Shown: piece after piece, positions 57,301-64,000 of the stretch
Numbering within the stretch: position 1 is the stretch's first letter
Layout of the letters: each line of letters begins with the position of its first letter
Assembly (NCBI RefSeq): GCF_000247695.1
Contig: NW_004624734.1
Location: 15,175,871-15,239,870, forward strand
Length of the DNA stretch: 64,000 nt
Direction: 5' to 3'
DNA from: Heterocephalus glaber
Taxonomy: Eukaryota > Chordata > Mammalia > Rodentia > Bathyergidae
Made by a program: the position numbers and the translations under genes
The notes under the pieces: model-generated
Told to the model about the DNA's origin: nothing
Seen by the model: the letters and a program-made list of their open reading frames with translations, nothing else
The model's database searches: none

Positions 57301-60300
57301 GACATACTTTTCGATATTTTTCCATTTACATTCTTGCCTTTGAACATTCAGGCTGTAATCCAAGCCAGCAGACACAAAATGGTGATATGATTAAGAAAAG
57401 GTTCTCTTTATAGTACCCATTCTGGACCGATCTGTAGCTTTTACGTGCACATTATCATTGCCCTGGCACCATAATAGGCCTGAAATTGGAGGCAGGCTTG
57501 CACCTGAGTCATCATCCAAACCACTTTATGAAGCCATCTTCTATACAAGTCTCTGGAGGCTCATTCAATTACTCATAGGGCTCAACTTCTCTCAGCTCAC
57601 TAGGAATATAAACTAATGGGTATGGATATTCATATTAACACCATTTGAGCTCTTCAGTTACACATACAGTCACCAAATAATCCCTCCACACATTAAATGT
57701 ACCAAATTGAGCAACAATACAAATAGTGCTGTAACTCAGATTGAGGTTTTTTTCCCTTTTTTAAACATAATTGAATCCTAACTCTTCCATATCTTGGCAA
57801 AGAGAAAATATCAGTATTTTCCAGACTGGTATTATATTAACCAGAAAAAATGAGCTGTAAATGTACAAGTAAGTCTTAGGAGCATTAAGAAATTTATTTT
57901 TAACTAAACCACAATGACATCGAACCTAATTTTGTATAAATAATTTCAGCTCTCCACCTCCAAAGCCCCTACATTGAGAATGTTCTTTCTCCTCAATTTC
58001 CCCAGGCATTAAGCATCATCTGATCCTTGCCAGAGTAGTTTCTGGACTTTTATGATGGAGGAATGGAGATGGGCATAAGAAGGAGCAGAGTCACTAGAGG
58101 AGCAATTGAAGGGTTTAGCAAGGTGTAGTTTATGTTGGCTTAAGAAGTAGAGAGCTTGAGGAGGGAGGGCAGACATTAAGTTTTCAGCTGAGGCTGTTGG
58201 GTGAGTAAACTGTGAAGAATGTGGTAAAGGATGAGTGGTTGGTGAAGAGAAGAGTGAGCTCTGGGGAAGAGAGAAAGAGATTGAAGAGAAATGTGCTGGA
58301 AGTGAGGGATTTGATTGGAATTCTTCTCCCCTCCCTTCCTTTCAGCTTTCTTTTGTTAGTGTTTCATTCAAAGATTCAACTGCTTGGGGCAGCGATTCCA
58401 AAGTATTTAAGGGCAAGTCATTTTTTTTATTCATTTGGAAAGAAGAAAGGTAAAAGGAAAAAAATGAAGAAAAAAAACCACGTACGTAGAGGAAAAGAGT
58501 TTAAAATAAAGCAGGAAAAAATAATCACATGTACAGTTAAGAATTTAATTTCTGATTTTTTCAAATTTTGTTTTGTTCCTTTCCTAAAACCTGGAATGAG
58601 TCATTTTCCTTCTTAGTATGTTGGATGTATCTGCTTAGTTTGGAGACAGAGCTGCTCAGGGTCTGGACGGAACTTACTTCTGTAGCTGTTTTACCTCTCA
58701 GCACCCATTGCCTTCCCTTTTCATAGATCGATCAAGTAGAATTATTCACTGTTCCTTAACACCCAAGCCCCTTTTCACTTTCTTATTTTCTTAGCCAGAA
58801 ATGCTTTTCTCTTCCTTGCTCAGTAAAGATTTAAGCAGGAAGTTGTTTCACACATTCAGTGTATAAGTGGTTCCAGATAGGGTAATATTCATGTTCATGG
58901 AATTTACCATTTCTCCAAATTGCCTTTTGAAGTGAATGAACATAATTTTAGTTATGCGCTACTTTATCAAGGATATATACGTATTCAATCTTATAGTGAT
59001 TTCCTTCATCCTCCTGTCTTTCTGTGTCACATAAAATGCACAGATCCAGAAATGGCAAAGATACAATTTCATATCCTTTTTCCTATCCTGCACTTAAATT
59101 CAGACAGCAAATTATTGTGGTTAAAAAAATCATTATCTATCACCACACCAAAAAGATCCATCCTAGTCTTGTCCTGCAAAGTGAGCAATGTCACCAGAAA
59201 ATTCAAAATATTAAGGGTTATCTCATCATTCAAACCAAATTCATTCACTTCTAGTTTTGGAATTCCAGTAAATATACAAGGTATTTATATATTTATATAT
59301 GTCATTTATGTATGTATGTACACACAGACATATAAAAATATTCTCATATACATCTGCATTTATAAGTAGTTTAAATATTTACAGAATTTAAAGATCGTAA
59401 TACAGAATTATAAAATTATTAAGAAAGAAGATAGGCTTTTCAGTTGAGTATTTCTGCAGTCATCTACAGAAGTTGTAAATGACTATAAAGCATTGACTAA
59501 CTTTGGTATAAACACATAGGCAATTCATTCATATGGCAAATCATATTTGTTAACATAAGTTAACAAATCTAACTATGTTGTAGATTGAACTGGATAGAAG
59601 CTTGTTCAAGCTCAGGGGAATGATTGCCAAGAGAAGTGACTGTTACTGCTCAGAGAAAGGAAACCCATTCATGTGGCAAATGAAATTCTAAATCATTTCT
59701 TCAGTTTGCTGCTTAAATGTAAAGTAGTCAAAACATTAGTTGATTAAGCACTTAATTTTGTGAAGCAGGATTCTTGAAGAAGAGGAACTTAATTATATCA
59801 GTATTACAATACTAAATAATGATTTTCACTTATACACTAATAAAAAAAGCAAAAGCTATTCAGAGACTAAGCATGAATAAAATATTTTTATGAATTACGA
59901 AAGAATTCCATAAAGTATTGGAAATGTATTCTCAATCACATTTTTGGTCAATGACAATATTTTCATTTATGTCCTTAGTAAAGAACAAGGAAAGAGAGAA
60001 ACAATAAAAATATCAATAATAGAAATAAATGCAGTGCTTCCTTCCATGGCTCTATTTCCACAAGCACATATGACTAATTATAAAATGTGGATAGGGCCTT
60101 CCTATATGTAGATGGGTGACTCCAAAATAATAACTGAGTCCAATGAAACGCATTTTGATAATTATTTTGGTTTCCTAAGTATCAAATGAAATAGATGAAT
60201 TAAAAATTATAAATAGTTCAGCACTTTGTCCAACATAATGTACTGGAATAATCATTTGAGGGTTAATTCTTAGAAAAAAACCCAGATTTTTAAATTAGAT

Positions 60301-60825
60301 ACTTATTTTAAGATGCCATTTTTGCTTCCTAGCAATGTATCAGAGGTAATGATTGAAACTTTTTCTAAAATTTCAGAAATTTTTCTAGACTTTCAATGTT
60401 CTCTGTATAATTATATTGATGAATGGATTATTTTGCTATTTTATGTTTTGATTTCAAAAAGAAGCAGGATTCTTCCTATAGCTGCATAAGCCATGAATGT
60501 TCAGAAAAAAAATAGTATAGTCTTCATGAGAATAGATGGAAAAAGGAAAAAACTGGTAACAAATACCTTCAATAGGAATAGTAAAATTAATGTTGAGAAA
60601 CTTAATAGCTTTTGGTTACGTTATAGTTCATGCTTAAATTATATTTAGAAATTCATTACTCAATGTCATCTACTGTGAAGTAAGAATATACAACACAATA
60701 CAAAGAATGTGAAGACAATGTAACACTCACAAGGTAATAGCAGCGGATACATTTTATTGAGAAAGGACAATGGTTATTATTTTAAGTGTTGTTTAAAAGG
60801 TAATTAAAATATGAATTTACTCTAA
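57301..60825. other. Unassigned DNA
   Basis: No gene. Frames of 134 codons (58,212-58,616) and 149 codons (58,920-59,369) are Lys/Ile-rich, AT-driven and without domain signatures. Simple TA/TATG stretches occur at 59,285-59,335. Confidence 0.4.
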
Positions 60826-60826
60826 T

Positions 60827-60880
<54 letters not shown>
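60827..60880 (+). repeat. (GA)n microsatellite
   Basis: A nearly perfect GA array of about 53 bp. The Arg-Glu run in an overlapping frame is this repeat. Confidence 0.95.
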
Positions 60881-60881
<1 letters not shown>

Positions 60882-60999
60882 TTCCTGAGCAAGAATCTAC
60901 AAATGAAACAGAAAATGAGTGGTTATGCACCCATTTTTTGGAAAGGTACAAATCATAATTTGAATTGTAAAAATCTGAAATGTAATAAAAAAAAAAAGA

Positions 61000-62210
61000 A
61001 ATTCAGTAAAAGCAGGCCTTTCAATAACCACCCTCCTGTTTGCCCAACAAACTAAAAGAAAAGTATGCCCTCTTTCCACAGGTGCTTTTTTTTTACCAGA
61101 AGTGGCAATCCATCCAGCAGAGTTAGCAAGGAGTGAAGAGCACATAGTAGGGCTAACTTTTCTCCCTGTGCAGATTGGCAAAGCACTGGCAAAGCACGTC
61201 TGGGCCCCCTAATCAAGGCTCAAAACTCTGTTGGTGAAGTGATTCAGATTTGCCACACACACTCTTTAGTTTACATTTTAAAAAATTAAAATATCCATTT
61301 TGTTTTTTTTCTTTCCTTCCAGTACTCTCAACCCTGACAAATTTAAAGTTAAAAATCTGCAGTAAATCCCCCGAAAGTGGCAAAATTTGTTTATAAAGTA
61401 ATAGATCAAGTGCTCCACCTTCCTCTCTCTTTAACATCAGTTTCATGTTTTCACTTTCTTCCCCAGACCTTTCGGCAAAAGTCTGTTAATAATTATGGTT
61501 TATACATTGCTATTTCACTTAAAAAAGCATTGCCAGAAAACAGTTGCTAAAAGCACGTTATGGGATTCTTCTGTAGAAATTAAATACATTAAGATAAAAA
61601 GACAATAATTAAAGCAAACCATAACATTCATAGACAAATTTTAGATATATACATATGAAATATATATCATTTGTAATCCATAATAAAGTTAATATTGCTT
61701 TACAGAATTAATGTTTTCTCAAAAAATTTTATGTAAACTGTTCAGTGTAAACTTCACAAACATTTATAAACATTTTACATAAGCCTTAAGCATTTCTCAT
61801 ATAGAGTATGAAATTAAATTGTTTTGAATATGAAAGTATCTTCTGAATTCAAGACTTTCATTGTTTATGCAGGCATTAAAAACATCATTCATTTAATAAT
61901 TCAAAATGTAGACATTCAAAATATTTCCAAATAAAGCAACAGGCACCCAAAAAGTCAAAATTAAATGGAAGACTGAATAATTATCTGGTGGATTTATCAA
62001 TCATAGGTCATTTATGAGATAATAATTCACCTCATTGCCTGAATACTCTGTCCTGGCTTTTTGAAGTGTTGGGTATCAGATGTGGCATTTGAGATCTGCA
62101 TTTATTTTGGCCACAGATTTGCTGCATTTAGAACAAGCACTCTTTGTTGAAACTGCAGGAGTTCCTATGCCACGATGTGACAGAAGTTTGCATAGCAAAA
62201 GGTCAGTATG
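61000..62210. promoter_or_regulatory. Candidate conserved non-coding (enhancer-like) cluster
   Basis: Repeat-free blocks at about 61,010-61,260, 61,455-61,620 and 62,080-62,205 combine balanced composition with dense transcription-factor-like words. Examples are 'cctttcaataacc', 'ggcaaagcactggcaaagcacg', 'gttaataattatgg', 'caataattaaagc' and 'cactctttgttgaaac'. They have no coding pattern. Enhancer function is inferred from texture alone. Confidence 0.3.
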
Positions 62211-63110
62211 GAATTATTATCAGTATTGTCACTACTCCAGTTAGCATTTATCCATCTAACCTTTCAATCACTATTCAACCTTCCAAATATATTGGTATAT
62301 CTGTCTTGTCTCAAAAAAAGATCATTTATTGTTTTGTTTTGTTTTTTGGCTTGTTACTTAGTTTTGCCTCTGCCTATGTTTAATACAAGTCTGTATATTT
62401 AACTCTAACTTAAAAGTTTGAAGTACTGAAAGTTTGATGCACCAAAAAAGACTAAAGCACTTTCAATTTTCAGAAATCACTAATCATCCTTCTGAGATAT
62501 TAAAGACTATTTTAATATAGCATGTATTTATTTAAACTCAGTGCCAAATAGCTCCTCGGCAGTGGTTTCCACTCATAGAGAAAGGTTAAATAGGCCGTAG
62601 AGAATATTTCTAAAAATGAGGGAGGTTGTCCTGTGACAAGGTCCTCCAGAAAAGGAAGTGCTAGCAAATATAGCCTTCACCTGTGGGGAGGTATGGGTCC
62701 TGTCTTCATTTTCCACCATTTTGCCATTAGGTTTGTCAAATTGTACGACACTGTGAAGTTTCTATAGGAAACCAGACAGTAACATTACATTTCTCCTTGT
62801 TGGAATGGAAGAAATATACAACCTCATGTCTAACACTTTAGATAACAGATGACCTGGCCTGTAACAGGACCACAACACTCACATGAAGGCAAGTTTTCTT
62901 TTCTTTCATCATACCACATCCTAAAAATTTCATGTTCATTTTTGAAGACTACAGACAGTAACTGCTTAACATTGCAGAAAGAAGTAAAACACAAATGCAC
63001 ACTGTAAAACAATATATTTCAATACACATAACAGAGTTGCTTGAAAAACTATGAAGACAAGAATATATTGCATAAATTGGCAATTGACATGAGTCCTTTA
63101 TGATTTAAAA
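62211..63110. other. Repeat-poor DNA
   Basis: No gene. About 62,550-62,790 resembles the neighbouring conserved-looking blocks. The rest is AT-rich. Confidence 0.35.
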
Positions 63111-63127
63111 ATTAAAGGATTGATCCA

Positions 63128-63207
63128 GGGATTTAGCTCAGTGGCGCTGCGCCTGCCTTGCAAACGCAAGATCCTGAGTTCTATCCTCTGTACAAAAATT
63201 TAAAAAA
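63128..63207 (+). mobile_element. ID-type SINE (copy 10), young
   Basis: GGGATTTAGCTCAGTGGCGCTGC retains CpGs, and the arm CAAACGCAAGATCCTGAG is followed by a damaged B box. The flanks 'aaggattgatcc' (63,115-63,126) and 'aaggattattcc' (63,212-63,223) look like the target-site duplication. Confidence 0.88.
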
Positions 63208-63329
63208 TTTGAAGGATTATTCCACAATGAACAAGTAAAATGGAGGAAGACATATATTTTTTCTCTCTCATTTTTCCCCTTCACAAAAATAAAGAATAGC
63301 TGGTATGCTTTTATTTAGATGTCTTATCA

Positions 63330-63605
63330 GAGCTTAGGCCTCCTGACAATCATCTTGGTGAGGCCTCCTGCCTTTGCCAGCAGTGAGTGCTCCTCTCCTC
63401 TGTCCCCTGGCTGATTTGCATGCTCTCTCTGGTGTCCCCGCAACAGGTGTCTCATTAGCACCTGAGCAGTGCCAGCTTCCGAGGAAGGCTGTGAACTGAT
63501 TAAACACATGCTCCATTTTTATCTCCTTATGAGTCATTACTTAAAGGTTTTATCACCAGATTGCCACACTTAATTACGTGGAGCCATAATTAAATACTAA
63601 CATTC
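63330..63605. promoter_or_regulatory. Candidate conserved enhancer-like element
   Basis: About 275 bp of repeat-free sequence holds an octamer-like GATTTGCATG, E-box CACCTG within TCATTAGCACCTGAG, an AP-1-like TGAGTCATTA, and clustered homeodomain words (CTTAATTACGTGG, CATAATTAAATAC). The mixture of GC-richer core and TAAT-rich flank is typical of developmental enhancers. Minus-strand frames of 60-67 codons here overlap each other and are not convincing as coding. Confidence 0.35.
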
Positions 63606-64000
63606 TTAGGACTGCTTTTTAAAATTTTAGTTTCCACACCAGTGACATGTTTTGCTGTTTGCTAAATTAAAGCTATGTTTTAAAAAGCTGTAGGAGGAGC
63701 TTTTTGAAGAATGTAGAGTAGTAGATGGTCTTTATGTCTTTATTCTTTCTTATACCAATTTTTTTTCTTTCTCCCTTCAATGTCAAGAAAAGCCTACATT
63801 ACATTTAAGGTCTTAGAATCAGTAGCCATAGAAGCAATTACATTAGAGTATGCTAAATTTATTTTTATAGGGTGCAAGAAACTATGGTATTGCTGACATT
63901 ATAAATCATAATTTAAATAGGATGCTAGGAAATGTCACCCAAAATTCCTCTGTGAATTTTCCATTTTGAAGGCATATTAATTGGCTCAGACAATGTAAAA
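63606..64000. other. Unassigned DNA
   Basis: AT-rich. No gene or identified repeat. Confidence 0.4.

Noticed and set aside
58212..59369. Open frames of 134 and 149 codons
   Set aside because: AT-driven Lys/Ile/Phe-rich composition, overlapping alternative frames, no domain pattern, no promoter or splice context.
5933..63207. tRNA-like A and B boxes at ten places
   Set aside because: These are tRNA-Ala-derived SINEs with A tails and target duplications. None folds into an intact tRNA with a complete acceptor stem and anticodon.
1..64000. CRISPR arrays, operons, prophage or bacterial mobile elements
   Set aside because: Spaced direct repeats are absent and every mobile element seen is of mammalian type. 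There is no prokaryotic gene organisation.

Overview
The window is mammalian nuclear DNA, most likely from a non-murid rodent. It is AT-rich, has no CpG island, and is dense in interspersed repeats. The rodent call rests on ten short tRNA-Ala-like ID SINEs with a Pol III A box (TAGCTCAGTGG), a B box (GTTCGATCC) and a GGTACC-A(n) 3' end. Typical murid B1, B2 and B4 elements were not recognised. The species cannot be fixed by reading alone. No protein-coding gene, rRNA, true tRNA gene or CRISPR array can be supported. Essentially every long open frame is a chance frame or lies inside a repeat. The window therefore looks like a gene desert or the interior of a very large intron.

Layout. 1-2.8 kb: an L1 3' end, a MIR fragment and a MaLR LTR. 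2.8-8.1 kb: a MaLR retroelement (+) split by a second, nearly complete MaLR (-), which itself carries a SINE. 8.1-13.5 kb: mostly unassigned, with MIR traces and one young SINE. 13.6-14.1 kb: an ERV1-like LTR. 15-22 kb: SINEs, microsatellites, MER20-like, MER5A-like and another hAT-type element. 23-28.7 kb: L1 3' ends, an old L1, a MaLR LTR, a 333-bp solo LTR with target-site duplication, and an MLT2-like LTR. 29-35 kb: repeat-poor, with sequence resembling conserved regulatory DNA. 35.5-36.7 kb: an ERVL-type LTR, a MIR and an L1 3' end. 38.5-39.3 kb: a further conserved-looking block. 41.4-47.1 kb: an ERVK solo LTR with a perfect 6-bp duplication, an inverted SINE pair, a pyrimidine tract, a retroviral primer-binding-site remnant, L2 copies and another MaLR LTR. 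48.5-52.4 kb: the 5' part of an L1 with broken ORF1 and ORF2, an old antisense L1, a 960-base assembly gap and an L1 3' end. 53.7-55.3 kb: L2 and a MaLR fragment. 55.9-60.9 kb: a SINE, an ancient repeat and a (GA)n array. 61-64 kb: repeat-poor with conserved-looking enhancer-like blocks and one young SINE.

Family names come from remembered consensus patterns, not from a search, so subfamily labels are approximate. The best-supported statements are the structural ones: TG...CA termini, target-site duplications, primer-binding sites, Pol III boxes and nested order. The strongest leads for function are the repeat-poor blocks at about 31.3-32.6 kb and 61.0-63.6 kb. The clearest evolutionary story is the three-level nesting at 2.8-8.1 kb.
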